From Gossypium raimondii (taxonomy: Eukaryota; Streptophyta; Magnoliopsida; Malvales; Malvaceae): a DNA stretch of 64,000 nt. Below the pieces are notes generated by a model that was not told the origin of the DNA, searched no databases, and was given only the letters and a program-made list of their open reading frames with translations. Within the stretch, counting starts at the first letter, position 1; the number at the start of each line of letters is the position of its first letter. The stretch lies in NCBI RefSeq assembly GCF_025698545.1, contig NC_068567.1:56549371-56613370 (forward strand), read 5' to 3'. Below are positions 1 to 11,635 of this stretch, piece after piece. The position numbers and the translations under genes were made by a program.

Positions 1-495
1 TTTGTTTTGATTTTCTGCTTTATTTCTGCCGCAAGTCTCAATTCTTGTTTAGCAAGTTTCTTGTTGAACCTTGCTGTTAGTTGCTCTCAGCTCCAACAAA
101 CCAGTTGTGAGTTTATCTTCTACAAAGGTTGAATTCATTGATGCTGCATCATGCGCATGTCAGACAATATGGTTGAGAAGAGTATTACAAAAGTTGGGTC
201 AGAATCAAGAAGCAAGCACTGTTTTATGTGACCGTAGCTCAACAATTAAACTCTCAAAGAATCCTGTAATGCATGGTCGTACTAAACATATAGATGTGCA
301 TTTTCATTTTCTTCTAGAGTTGACAAAGGATGGAAGCGTGGAGTTGGTTCATTGTGGTTTGCAAGATCAATTGGCAAATGTGATGACTAAACCTCTCAAG
401 CTGAATCAATTATTAAAGTTATGAAAGCTTTTGGGAGTTTGTGTTTTTACTAATATAAACCGAATGTTCTAGACATTTCAGTTTAAGGGAGGAAA
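1..495 (+). mobile_element. 3' end of a Ty1/copia pol (RNase H), truncated
   Basis: The plus strand encodes the C-terminal RNase H end of a Copia polyprotein. The frame runs to a TAA-type end near position 424. Recognisable pieces are the SSTKVEF motif (usual form SSTEAEY), the IWLRRVL helix, the KNPVMHGRTKHID block and the final DQLAN-MTKPL motif that closes nearly every plant Copia RNase H. Integrase and reverse transcriptase are not present; they would lie left of the window. A polypurine stretch at 485-495 is followed by TG at 496, which fits the polypurine tract and start of the 3' LTR. Family assignment is firm; whether the whole element was intact is unknown. Confidence 0.88.
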
Positions 496-690
496 TGATA
501 GAGTTTGTTGGTCAAAGTTTGTTCAATAAATCCCTATTTTCATGGGATATTTTAGTCGTTTAAGTTTATAATGGCTCCTTTATTTTCTATTTTTTTTAGT
601 TGCTATGTAAGGCTATATAATAGCCCAATATTTCCAGTTTTACTCAATGCAGAAAATCATTCTCCTCCAATTTTTTTTTTTTTGTTTTTA
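496..690 (+). repeat. Probable 3' LTR start of the Copia element
   Basis: The sequence begins TGATAGAG directly after the polypurine tract. It contains a TATA-like ctatataatagc near 611-622 and a following T-rich stretch, as expected for U3/R of a short plant Copia LTR. The 3' boundary was not found because no second LTR copy lies in the window; the end given is arbitrary. Confidence 0.5.
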
Positions 691-691
691 A

Positions 692-877
692 TTATTCTTC
701 CTTGACCTTAACATGGGTAGCATTGGAGATGTACTGATGTCCCCAATTAACACGTACATACTCAGCGGTGCGCTGAACGATTATGGATCCTCTCATCAGT
801 CCTTCGCCAACCAAATAGTCCACAACGTACACACAATAAGCACTTAAAACAACCTTAAATCTTATACTTGTTAACAA
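692..877 (-). other. Unassigned open frame next to the Copia end
   Basis: A 61-codon minus-strand frame with higher GC than its surroundings and a protein-like composition (YCVYVVDYLVGEG, then a charged C-terminus). Similar-looking residues continue upstream to about 930 with stops. I do not recognise the family. It may be a degraded gene or repeat fragment; no start, intron or promoter supports a working gene. Confidence 0.2.
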
Positions 878-929
878 CCCTGCCTCGTCTGATTTACAGT
901 ACGACTTTATTCAGCAATTGGAGTGGAAT

Positions 930-1640
930 ATCTGCTTTCATCGGTATGTGCAAATTTAATTTTCCAATTTAAATCAAAGTTCCATTTTAACTGCTTATAT
1001 GTTCATATTCTCAAGGGAGTTTGTTGGACAAGTCCAGAGAGGCAGGCATCTTGCATTATTTTGCACTCTTAATTTATTAACTTAAGGTTAAAACAACTTT
1101 TCTTCAAATAATGCAACCGAAGTTGTTTAATGTGAATTAGCTTAAGTTGTTTCAGTCAATACTTCATTTTAAGAAAAGTTGTTTATTATTGCACTATTAG
1201 TTTGATTGAGAATACCTATATTCAATATATATATATATATATTTTAGAATTTTTTAAGTTTTTATAGTTTTGCACTCATTCAAAATGAATTTAGATATTC
1301 ATATGTTCACATTTATTCTATATGTACATTTTATTTATTTAAAAAAATTATTTTTTGAAAAAAAATATTTAAAATATTTTATTTTTTGCTGAAGTGGCAT
1401 GTCATGTCCACATGCTGCCATGTGGTAATAATCTGGTCAGCCATGTTAGCGAGGTAAACCGGTCAATTGATAGTTTTAACGGAAAAAGTCTATTGATTTT
1501 TTTGTCACTAAGTGCTCAATTGGGGGTACTATCTTCATAAGGGCTCAATTGACTTTTTTTTTATTGAAGGCTTTTTTTACTAAGCCTTTAGTTTACGATG
1601 AAACCCTAATTGTTTAGGGTAAACTACAAAAATAGTCATT
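930..1640. other. AT-rich spacer, no gene seen
   Basis: Contains a short (TA)n run near 1226-1242 and a GC-richer patch at 1385-1560 that reads like repeat-derived sequence. No coding frame of interest is visible. Confidence 0.6.
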
Positions 1641-2038
1641 AAATTGGAAGAAGAAAGGATTTTTTGGTTAGACGCATGGAATTGGCTAAGTATTTTATTT
1701 GAACAAATATAGAACCAAAATGGATGGTTTTATGTCTATTACCGGTTCTTGCTCCTGAGTTGAGACCGATCATTCAGATAGATGGGGGTAAACTAATGAG
1801 TTCGGATATTAATGAACTCTATAGAAGAGTTATCTGTCGAAATAATACTCTTACTGATCTATTAACAACAAGTAGATCTACGCCAGGGGAATTAGTAATG
1901 TGTCCGGAAAAATTGGTTTAAGAAGCCGTGGATACACTTCTTGATAATGGAATCCGCGAACAACCAATGAGGGATGGTCATAATAAGGTTTACAAGTCGT
2001 TGTCAGATGTAATTGAAGGCAAAGAGGGAAGATTTTGC
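1641..2038 (+). pseudogene. rpoC1: Nuclear insert of plastid DNA: rpoC1 fragment (NUPT)
   Basis: About 400 bases read as an internal part of the plastid RNA polymerase beta-prime subunit. Recognisable blocks in order are RRKDFLVRRMELAKYF, then [50 protein letters not shown] and, after a TAA at 1919-1921, [20 protein letters not shown] and [10 protein letters not shown]. The plastid protein continues well beyond both ends, so only an internal slice is present. An in-frame TGA near 1703 and the TAA at 1919 show it is not translated, and flanking DNA is ordinary AT-rich nuclear sequence. Several substitutions relative to the plastid protein I remember suggest an insertion that is not recent. Confidence 0.9.
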
Positions 2039-3379
2039 GTTCTATTTTATTCACGGAACTATTATTATTATTTATTTAGTCACTAAACTTAACATTTCAG
2101 TTATTCTCTTATTAGATGAGTGACAAAGTTGATGTGAGCTTTTTTTATTATTATTATCTAATAACGATTTTAGATATTCAACAAATTTAGTCCTCAATAT
2201 TTATAATTTTTTCATTTTAGTTTAAATTCTAAGAATTTAAAAAAATTAGCCCTCAAAATTTATAAAATTTGTCAAATATAAGTATTTAATTAGATAAAAA
2301 ATTCAAGTGCCAAAAATACACAGTCAGCCATACTTAGATCTTAAATAATATATTAACCCTAAATTTTAAATAATAAAAAAACCTCTATCCTGTTTAAGTG
2401 AATCAAATATAAATACTAAATTCATCTGTAAATAAATATATGTCATTGAGGGAATCAACTACAAATCCTAACTTAACCAGTGAGTAGATTTACAAATCAG
2501 AGTCCTCAGTCCTCTAATATATCGTTTAAACTTAAAATTATAATTATTTAAATAATTTTCTTTTAAAAGTTTCTCTAATTAATCATAAGCAAATCCTAAA
2601 TGAGCATTTGAGTAAACACATAAACCAATCTTTTAGATACATAATTTTAAATATATATAAATAATTACGTAATAATTTTTTCTCTAAATTGAATTGTGAT
2701 CACAAATTATTCATATTTTAATATTAAACCTTAACCAATTTTCATTAAAATTGAAATATAGTGATATCAATTGAGTCTTAACCCGATTAACATTAATATT
2801 GTCCTCAATGTTGGAAGATATGAGTTTGGATGCGCTCAAACATGCTTATCCTCCTTATTTTAAGATTGAGGAAAGATTATATGTAATTCTAAACCTTGTA
2901 TAAAAATTTTAAAATATTGTGAAAATTTGTACAAAATACAAAATGACTTAAGATAGAATAAAAATTTGAAAAACTTATTAAAACATTATATAAATAATTT
3001 CTAACATGATAGGAGTACACAAATGTATCAAAAGTTATATAAATTCAAAATCTCAAGTCAAGAATGGCATAATCTAGAAATTATAAAAATATATATGATA
3101 TGAAAATTCATGTAATTGTAATAATTAATGTTCACTATTGTTTCCTTTTTTAAGTTTTTAGCCTGTACTTTTATCTAATTGATTCATTTGATAATATTAG
3201 ACATTTAATTCTTGAGAAAATAGTAAATTAATATTCAGAGTATATTTAAAACATCACTTAATGATATGCATATCAATATGTGATATAATAGTGGATCTCA
3301 TTAAATTAAGTGAATTGAAACATTTGGCAGGTTGAAAAGTGAGTTGGGAATGATATTAAAAGAGTATTCAAAATTTCTA
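2039..3379. other. AT-rich intergenic DNA
   Basis: Low-complexity AT-rich sequence with many short A or T runs. No coding frame, structural RNA or clear repeat boundary was recognised. Confidence 0.6.
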
Positions 3380-4364
3380 GCGCAGGGTTATGTTTCTTCC
3401 TACCAGGTTTATTAAAAGAGTTGCACAGATGTGCAGTTCTTTGGAAAGGTTCTGAAGGTTCAGCAAGGGGAGCAAAAATGAGTTGGGAATAGATATGTCA
3501 TCTCAAGGCTGAAGGAGGGCTTGGAGTTAAAAATTCGGTTCTTTAGAACAAAGTTTGTATGATGCAAAATCTGTGGTCAGTGTGGGTGAAAGGAGGGTCT
3601 CTTTGGGTTGCTTGGGTTCATCTTTACACTCTCAAGGGTCATAGTGTGTTGCAAGTCCAAGCTCAACCAAGTCATAGTTGGGCATGGAAAAAATTACTCA
3701 AGCTTCGAAGTCTTGTTCCTTTGATTGGGGGATTTGATGATGTTTATAAAGCAGAGAAGTGCTGGGAACTTTTAAGGCATAAACAATGCAAAATCCCTTG
3801 GCATAAGATTGTTTGGGGTAACCTTACTATTCCTACGCATTCCTTCATTGCCTGGATAGATTAACAACCAAAAGTAGAATGGTTTCTTGGGGTTTGCTAG
3901 TTAACTCTTTTTGTGTGCTGTGTAATGATGAGGAAATGGGAGCTAGAGAGCATATCTTTATGTGCTGCTCCTTTTCAAAAGAGTTGTAGGGAAAAAATTG
4001 CAGGCACGTGAGATCCATAGGGTGTTACGCTCTTGGCATGGAGAGCTTGAATGGATTCCGCAAGTGGGAACACATAAAACTTTGCATTCCACCATTATCA
4101 AACTTGCATGGAATGCTTTCCTTTATTTCATTTGGCAAGAAAGAAACTACAGACTTCATGGTGGCCCGTCAAGATCAATACAAGTTTTATTTTCACAACT
4201 AAAGAACATTGTTCGAGATAGATTACTGAGAACAAAGGTTGCTATAAATAATACTGATTTAGTGTGTAGAAGGTGGTGGTTGCTTTTGTTGCATTTTGTT
4301 TTTCTTTGTAGCAAACTTTGCTTCTTCATTTTTTATGAATAAAATCTTATTTATCCAAAAAAAA
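3380..4364 (+). mobile_element. 3' tail of an L1-type LINE (RT C-terminus, zf-RVT), degenerate
   Basis: Broken frames together encode the C-terminal part of a plant non-LTR retrotransposon ORF2. At 3430-3560 the conserved LW-G linker and the EGGLGVKN motif are present. The frame 3559-3864 carries the NLWSVWVKGGSLWVAWVH block and the IPWHKIVW segment. At about 3902-3970, in another frame, lies the zinc-binding reverse transcriptase domain (FCVLCNDEE followed by EHIFMCCSFSKE, a C-C-H-C pattern). A terminal frame at 3962-4342 continues the tail. The copy ends in an A-rich stretch at 4357-4370, as expected for a LINE 3' end. Reverse transcriptase palm motifs and endonuclease are missing, so this is a typical 5'-truncated dead copy. 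Frame changes near 3865 and 3960 and in-frame stops near 3510 and 3546 confirm decay. Confidence 0.85.
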
Positions 4365-4369
4365 TGAAA

Positions 4370-5035
4370 ATTGAAATTTACATAGGTAATTAAACATTAT
4401 GACCCTTATTTTATTTTTAATATATTATTACGCTGAAGTGTAATCACTATATTAATAATTACATTTTACAATTACTTTATGGTCTATAAACACACTTATT
4501 AACTATATTTAAAAATTATCGTAATGTTTTTTATTATCAATAAATTTTAATTATTTATTCGATAATTAATTTCGATTATAATCATAATGGTTCAAGAATT
4601 CCACTTAAATCTTTTTATGTTTTAATAGAAACGAAAAAGCACAAATAACCTTAAATCAACATAACACATTAAATGTGGAAATTCTAAGCAACTCCCTAAA
4701 AGAAAACATAGAAAAATCAATTATTTGAAGTTCACAAATTTGCGCCAACCAATCAGCTACAATGTTAACTCCTGTGGGGATGTACTTGGAAATAACTACA
4801 CATCATTTTATCCTTTCCAACAACATTTTCGTCGATGAAGAGTCTGACAAGTTCTCTTTTAACATTTCAATACCCATTCTACAATCACTTTCAATAATAA
4901 TTTTAGTACACTTCTTCAGCCTAACAACTTCTAATCAATAGAGAATTCCCCAAAGTTAAAGAGTTTAAATTATTTTCAAATAAATTAATAGTAGAATAAC
5001 AAAAATGGTTGGAGAAAAAAACCACCAACGGGGTT
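4370..5035. other. AT-rich spacer upstream of the membrane-protein gene
   Basis: No gene seen. The stretch ends at a possible TATA element, attataaagaa near 5040, which would suit transcription of the downstream gene. Confidence 0.45.
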
Positions 5036-5399
5036 CATAGATTATAAAGAACCCAAAGTCTTACCGACAAAAGAAAATTCAGAAAACCCGTCGAACACAA
5101 AACAGCCTGAAATGTGAAGAAAAAAAAAAGCACACTTCCCAACCAGCATCACAGCTCAGTCTTTAGTCGTTTAATCCCAATACCAGATCAGATTCTCTTC
5201 ATTCAATTTCTCAATCTCATTTTCTTCTCACATTCCCTTCCCATATGCTATGCTACACTGAAACTCCCACCAATGCCACCACTATTTTTCCCTTTAATCC
5301 GCATTGTGATTTAGAGTTGTAAAGACAGATGGGAAGAAGATCTAGGCAAGTAACATAACAGCCGAAGTAAGTGATGTTGTTTTAAATCGGTACAATACA

Positions 5400-5834
5400 A
5401 TGGGCTTGTCAATGTTTTTCGTGATCTGCATTCTTCACTCCGCGATCGCAATAACGAGTGGGTCCTTGATCATGTTCTGTCTCAACGAGATCAGCATCTT
5501 TGCTCACGGTGTTGAAACGGCTGAAAAGCTTTTAGGGTCAACCCCACATGATCAACTCTTGATTCAGACATCCAATTCTTTTGTTGGTTTGCTTCTTTTC
5601 GTGATTGGGTTCTTGGTTTTCATGGTAGCCTTTGTGAAGGATAAAGAGTTACAGAGCTTCTTCGCCAAAGGGTGTATACTCATTCATTTATCAATGGCTC
5701 TTTGGAGGGTTAATTTTGAGAGAAGGTTAGAGGATTTGGCTTGGGATTGGCCAAGACAAGTGGTTGGTGATATTTAGCTAGCTCTTTCTTGGGTCTTTTT
5801 TTTACTCTACACATGGAGGGAGAAGTATGATTAG
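5400..5834 (+). CDS. Small plant membrane protein with an in-frame TAG before its C-terminus
   Basis: From ATG 5400 the frame gives 125 residues to a TAG at 5775-5777, then stays open in the same frame for 18 more codons to TAG 5832-5834. The extra segment is a hydrophobic helix ending in WREKYD. I recall a plant-conserved family of about 143 residues with the same start (MGLSMFF), the TPHDQLLIQTS loop, a DWPRQVVGDI segment and a C-terminus close to WREKYD, so the TAG probably replaces a hydrophobic codon. Hydrophobic segments lie at about residues 5-28, 62-82 and 92-104; the fourth would start right after the stop. The function of the family is unknown. This may be a damaged copy, a naturally shortened allele, or a base error. 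A TATA-like element near 5040 and a T-rich leader precede it. Confidence 0.7.
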
Positions 5835-7500
5835 CATCAAAGGATTGCTTTGCTGCCATGCCAATCCCTTCCCCTTTTAGCATCCCAATTATAGCCATTT
5901 TGCACTCTCACTCTGCTCTGACATGAGCAGTGTGTAATGTAGAATCATGGGTATGGAAATGAATTGTAGAAAATACTGCCATTTGAAATGTCAAACCGAG
6001 CATTTATTTATATGTACATATACGTGAATTGTAGTGGTTGAACTAATTGTGAGCTAAATCCTTTTTTTCTTTCTTTTATTTTTAGCAACTGCGATAAACA
6101 AAAAAGAGCAGGCATTATTCAAGAATGTGGTGGCGCTGGTTCATCCATTAATGAGGGGACCAAAGCAAAGCATCTCTAAATTATTCATCCTACTAAACTC
6201 TCACCGACATCGGCTATAAATGGTGTATGGAGTAGGGCCTAAGTGTCTTGTTGGATCCCACTTTATTGCTTTTCTACGTTTTTCTTACAAAAAACAATAA
6301 TTTTAAGAAAAGAAACTTAAAATAAAGAGGCCAAAAGTGCAACCCCATCAAGGAACTGACTTTTGCAAGCTTAGCCTAATAAAAGAATGAAAGAGGTTAT
6401 GCACAAGTGATCCAATGTTTAAAAATTTAGATCTTTCTTAAATAAAGTTTTAGTATTAACTTTTGTAAATGCAAAAAATAGTGTGGATTTAGATTTAAAT
6501 TTAATCAAAATTTAATATAATTATTAAATTTCTCTCACCTATTAGATTAGATCATTCTCTTTTAATTGAAAACAACAAATCTTAAAAAAATAAAGTGAAA
6601 ATTCTAAGTTTTTAGAACACTACAAGCCTAAACTCTAAAATGGGTGATTTTTTAGCCGCTTTAACTTTTGCTACACCTTGTTATGGTCATTCGATCAGTC
6701 GAACCTCAAAGTGATACGAATAAATCTTCTGAGAGAATCTGTCGTGAAAGCTTTTAAGTCACAATTTGCATGTCAAACAATTTTATTTATTAACTACTAC
6801 ATTAAATCTCAATCATTACGGATGAATCAGGATAAATCATGACACCAAGTTACTTCCCTTTGACTTATAAATAATAATTTAACTCGTGATACCTTAAGAT
6901 AAAAGACTACAAGTATATAAGTCCCAAGGCCTAGACATATGATCTAACTACCCACATCTCCTTTCCTCCTTTCTATTACTCTAACTAACTACTCTATATT
7001 TTAAGCAGAGATAAACCACCTATCTTCATCATCTACTCATCCTTATATAAACAATTTTATATATATGTTTCTAAAAACAAAATAAAGTCAATGATGAGAT
7101 TTCAAGTTGAAACAATAGGCATCGTCCGATTATGGAAATTTTGAATGGACGCTGGATTGTTTTGAGACTGCCGTTGAATCTCTATATTTTTGAATCAGTA
7201 TATATTTCCATATATGTTTTGAATAAGATATTTTGTGGTAACAATTTTCTTTTGAATAATATTAAAACATCACTTATAAATACATTTTCCATATGTTTGT
7301 AAAGGTAGCCCTTTAGTCTCTTACAGGGGTACATAGGTTTACTCAAAGCATTACAAACCATGACACCATCTGCTAAGCACGTATCCTACACGACCCAATG
7401 ATACGCTGCCAAGGTGCTAAAGTTAAGTACCCTCGACGCCAATGGCGCTTGGTATTTCCCGTTAACTGGGTCGCTCAAATCTGGTAGTATCCACTTTTTC
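5835..7500. other. 3' region and spacer
   Basis: AT-rich. Probably holds the 3' UTR of the preceding gene to about 6000. No further gene recognised; the patch at 7290-7500 is GC-richer and leads into the 5' region of the next gene. Confidence 0.5.
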
Positions 7501-7652
7501 ATCATCTCATCTCAGAGTCTCGGACACAGAGAGCTACCAAAACTCTCCAACAAAACAATCCCAAACCCCCAAAATAACTTAAAACCAAAATAGAACAGTC
7601 ATAGAAAAAGATCAAAGCCTAAGCAAAGCCACTTCGAATAGAAAGAAAAGAC

Positions 7653-8180
7653 ATGGAAGCGCCACCGTCCACTTCTCCAACATCGCCACCACCTGCTCCT
7701 CCTCCTCCGTCATCGTCGTCGTCATCATCATCATCATCGTACACGCTATTTATAACGATTATGAGCAAAAGGAGAACATGGGTATTTCTGTTTGTGCTAG
7801 TTTACGCCATCCTTTTAGCTTCTTTGTGGAATTCCCTCAAATCGATACTTTCTTGGTACAAACACCAAGCCCAACCCTCTTCTTCTGGTTGGCCTGCCCT
7901 CTATGCATCTGTTCTTCTCGGTGCAGTTTTTGGGCTGCTCTCCATGGTTGCAGCTCTGGCTGTGGCTGTGCCAGCCACTTTGGTCACCTGGATCACCGTT
8001 GTGGTTTTGCTTGCTTTCTTTGGGAAACCAAAGAGGACCTTGGTGCTGGAAGGAAGGAAAATTACTAGAGAGATCGTTGGGTTTGTGTTCAAGATTTTGT
8101 TAAAGGAAGGGAACCTTGTAGCTGCTGTTTGTGCCGTTTTGGGTTACTTTGCACTTATCAGGAAGAATTCTGGTGAGTGA
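7653..8180 (+). CDS. Plant transmembrane protein of unknown function
   Basis: An uninterrupted 175-residue frame from ATG 7653 to TGA 8178-8180, with no intron needed. The N-terminus (residues 1-30) is a low-complexity Pro/Ser tract ending in about ten serines coded by a TCG/TCA repeat, and is probably cytosolic and disordered. Hydrophobic segments follow at about residues 43-59, 79-100, 103-123 and 153-169. Charged KRR (39-41) and GKPKR (123-127) motifs flank them and suggest a four-helix membrane protein. The start is supported by an A at -3 and by the absence of any earlier in-frame ATG. The leader at about 7500-7652 has high GC and no obvious TATA. I do not recognise a characterised family; it resembles uncharacterised plant proteins. 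The Ser tract should be length-variable between accessions. Confidence 0.75.
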   Translation: MEAPPSTSPTSPPPAPPPPSSSSSSSSSSYTLFITIMSKRRTWVFLFVLVYAILLASLWNSLKSILSWYKHQAQPSSSGWPALYASVLLGAVFGLLSMVAALAVAVPATLVTWITVVVLLAFFGKPKRTLVLEGRKITREIVGFVFKILLKEGNLVAAVCAVLGYFALIRKNSGE

Positions 8181-9050
8181 TTAAGCTGAATTGAATCCTT
8201 ATTTAGCTGGAGATCAGGTTTTGGTTTTGTGGATATTTGAAGAAAATGTAGATTTTGGGAACTTTTCCTCTCTTTTTTCCATCTTGAGACATTGTTTGTT
8301 TTTCTGTTAATTTGACTTAGATTAGAAGTTACCAAAGCAAAGACAAGCCTATGAAAACACTTATTCCTGTTTTTGTTTGTTCTCTGTATAAAAAGAATGA
8401 CGAGCTGTTGTTTTCACCCTTTCAATTTTTTTTTTGTTTACAGGGTAGATATTTTTCCAGTGTTTGCATTATGCAATACATATTGGTGGTATGGCATGCG
8501 ATTATTTTCAATTCAAATCCTACAACATGCATTGGTTCTTGAATTGCTAAAAATCGTATCTATGTTAAATCTTACCACTTTCATTAATTTATCAACATAC
8601 TTGAGTTTTTGGAAACATTAGTGAAGTTAACTGCAATCTTTGGAATGATTGCGAGTATTTGGAATAGGCCAGGGTCCCTTGCGTTTCCCAATACCCATGC
8701 TTTATTAAAGCCGTGTCAGGGTGTGGAAATGTGAGTTTGGTCCCCCTTCAACTGCATCATTTTGCCATTTATCAAGTTCTTGGAGAAAACTATCTTAGTG
8801 ATTCTGTATATTTCGTGTGACAGATAGCTACCCCAACCCTAAGCCACTTGTAGAACAGACAATGCTTTTATTGCCTTCTCGACAGAAACCGAATTAGCCC
8901 GATAAATATTAGAATACAAGTATAGGGTAAGATCCTTTGAATATATGGAAAAACATAGAAAAAGTTCAGCATACTTGTGACGAGTATATATCCGTCTAGT
9001 AAAATAGATTGTTTCTTTCTGCTAATCAACATTGATGTTGTTAAAGATGG
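8181..9050. other. 3' UTR and spacer
   Basis: Transcribed-looking T-rich DNA to about 8600, then an ordinary spacer. The several short frames here show no family resemblance. Confidence 0.45.
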
Positions 9051-9600
9051 CTGAAAGCTATACCCTCTGACTCATGGTCCATGTGGTTTCCCAACGTGTA
9101 CTACATCGAATGGAAGGGATAGTAAGAAATGCAACACGAGATGTAGCAGTTAGATGAGCAACACGGTGGAGCAAAGATCGCTGCAAGCATGGACAACACA
9201 GGCAAGCCAAGTACAGGTGACAGCATCATCATGGGAGCTATACGTTGCTATGGTGTTGCAGTTGACAAACATATGGCACATACTTAGTATGATTGCTGCA
9301 CTTGCATCAACGTTAATGTCACTATGTTGAGACTTGAACTGTCGTATTTGGAACACCCTCCAAATGAAATTGGTCTTGTGTCGAGAGAGTTGTGGCCGCA
9401 GGTTGGTCCAAGGCCTAAGGGCTATCCATGTTAATCGCCCCACAGTACATGATCAAGATTGTTATATGAACACAAATAAGCCATCAGCTTTTTCTGGTAA
9501 CAGGGTTCATAATTTTGGCAAGGTTACCATTAGATACTCGACATCTTCCTAGGATTCTAGTCCTTGTCTGCTACCGTATTTATTGGAAGTGGTCTCATTC
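9050..9600. other. GC-richer island of unknown nature
   Basis: Base composition rises clearly against the AT-rich flanks. Open frames exist on both strands (minus 9150-9443, plus 9334-9552) but neither protein looks like a known family, and no splice structure is convincing. It could be an old gene or transposon remnant or a non-coding RNA gene. Confidence 0.3.
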
Positions 9601-10195
9601 TGACCATCTTCCAAGAAATTGCTGTCAAAAGGTCTGATGAGGCAGTAATTCTGTTGAAAAAGGACTAATTATGTAATTAACCTCTCAATTAAGACTTTTT
9701 TTTTCATTAGCTTTTTCATTATACACATTTATCATATGGAACCATAATTTCGTTCTGAAGTGAAACTGAAAAATGATAATTCTCTTTTTCATACTTTAAA
9801 GCAAGCAAAACAGACATTAAGAATGGGCTTAATATGTATGTGTCGTAAAATGAATTTTTTTTTTTTGGGGGGGGGGGGTGTTAATAAGGAGAACCCCAAG
9901 TTTTTCTTGGCCCAAATAATAAATCTTTGGTCTGATTTGGTTGCTGACATAACATGAAGGAGTTTGGTTACCCACTTCACACTTCCACTTCAAACGGAAG
10001 CAGATACTTAAAGCAAATTCTTTAATTTTCATTTAACATCTGATGACATTGACTTATGTATTCATAATCCACTGACAAATTAAGCCAAGAGTCAACTATA
10101 CTCTGTCCTTAATTACTACATTATTAAATTAAATTAATGTGACTGATTTAAATTTTAAAAGGGTCGACTGATTCTATCTCCCTCTACCTTTATAA

Positions 10196-10229
<34 letters not shown>

Positions 10230-11184
10230 CCCACTGTTTTTCTCAACCATTCATTCTTTCAGTCAAGTGTCTTTTCTAAAACTTAGTAAGCATCCTTCTT
10301 CCATATGGCTTCAATTAGACATGGTCAAAGACATAATTAAGCTTTGATTAAGATGTTCCTTTCAACTAAGATAATTAGTCTTTATTAGATAAAAACTATT
10401 TTTATTTATTTAATTTTACAAATATATAAATATGGTATAAAAAATATTTTTTATCCGTAGAGAATTTTAGCAATTATTTAATTTAGTGAAAAATTAATTA
10501 ATTGCTCTCGTTCGTTGTAGTCTTATGGAGGTCCTTGTTTAATAATAAGACTTGGTTAATGAGTGATTTTGAGATACTTTTTGGGCAAATTAAATTATTG
10601 TTTATAATAGAAATATACATTTAAATGTGATAATTAATTTCATATTCTTTATACACAATTCATATCCTCGAAACCCTTAATTTCATAAATTTTAATGCAT
10701 TAAAAGAATTCTTAAAACATCTGTTAATGAAACCTTCAATAATAAAATAAAATAAGGAAAAATTAGCTTTATTTTTAATTCCTCGAACAAATTGATGATA
10801 CTCATTAAAAAAGCTATGAATACCTACTAAAATCAAGGGTCATCTTGTTTTGAGTAGTAAATGAGTGTTAAGGTGAAACTTTAAGCGTGATGATGATGGT
10901 GATGGAATGGATCATTTGTAGTTTTTGACTTTGAATTTTGATTACTTTGAAACAATGTCACTAAAAATCAGGATGTGGGTTGCAAGGTCCAAATCCATGT
11001 CTAATTTACCCACTATTCAATTATTACTTCTTTTACCAACATGAGTCAGTGAGATTAAATTTAATTTAATTAAATAATGATTAATGATACAATTTAATTT
11101 AATTTAACTAAAGCAAACAAACTACAACTGTAAATTGTTTAAGGCGAAAATGTTACTGTCAATAACATCAATCTGCACTAAATT

Positions 11185-11221
<37 letters not shown>

Positions 11222-11300
11222 GAAAATTACTAACTTACCACCTTAACTTTTTCTTCTTCTTTTTAATGCAAAATTTTAATCATTTTCCTCTTTTGGCCTT
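9601..11300. other. AT-rich spacer with microsatellites
   Basis: Holds a T(12)G(11) homopolymer pair near 9855-9878, a (TA)n tract at 10200-10229 and an (AAT)n tract at about 11187-11219. No gene seen. Confidence 0.6.
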
Positions 11301-11309
11301 TCAATTTTA

Positions 11310-11635
11310 CAAAAAAATTTATTTTAGCCTTCTATTTAATTTTTCGCCTTCTTAAACTTGTATTTTTTGTCAAATCACCCTAAAATGGATGAAAATATCT
11401 TTTTATTTTTTTGACTTGACATACACGTGGATTGTCACGTGGATGACATGTTAGCTTTAATTAAATTTTAAAATTTTAAAAATAATTAAATGTTGACGAT
11501 ATGCCATATCAAGAAAATTAAAAAATTAATTTTTCTATCTATTTTGAGGTGATTTGACAAAAAATGTAAATTTAAAAGTTAAAATATGAAAAATTAAATT
11601 AAAAGTTAAAATAAGTATTTTTTTCATCTGCTTTA
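11310..11635. repeat. Foldback (MITE-like) element
   Basis: The segment tttttgtcaaatcaccctaa at about 11377-11398 is matched in inverted orientation by gaggtgatttgacaaaaaat near 11565-11583, with weaker complementarity extending outward on both sides. The loop contains CACGTGGATTGTCACGTGGA near 11430. The structure fits a short non-autonomous DNA transposon. Exact ends and target duplication were not fixed. Confidence 0.5.

Noticed and set aside
5114..5314. 66-codon frame before the small membrane protein
   Set aside because: Low-complexity Leu/Pro/Ser peptide in what looks like the transcript leader; no family resemblance.
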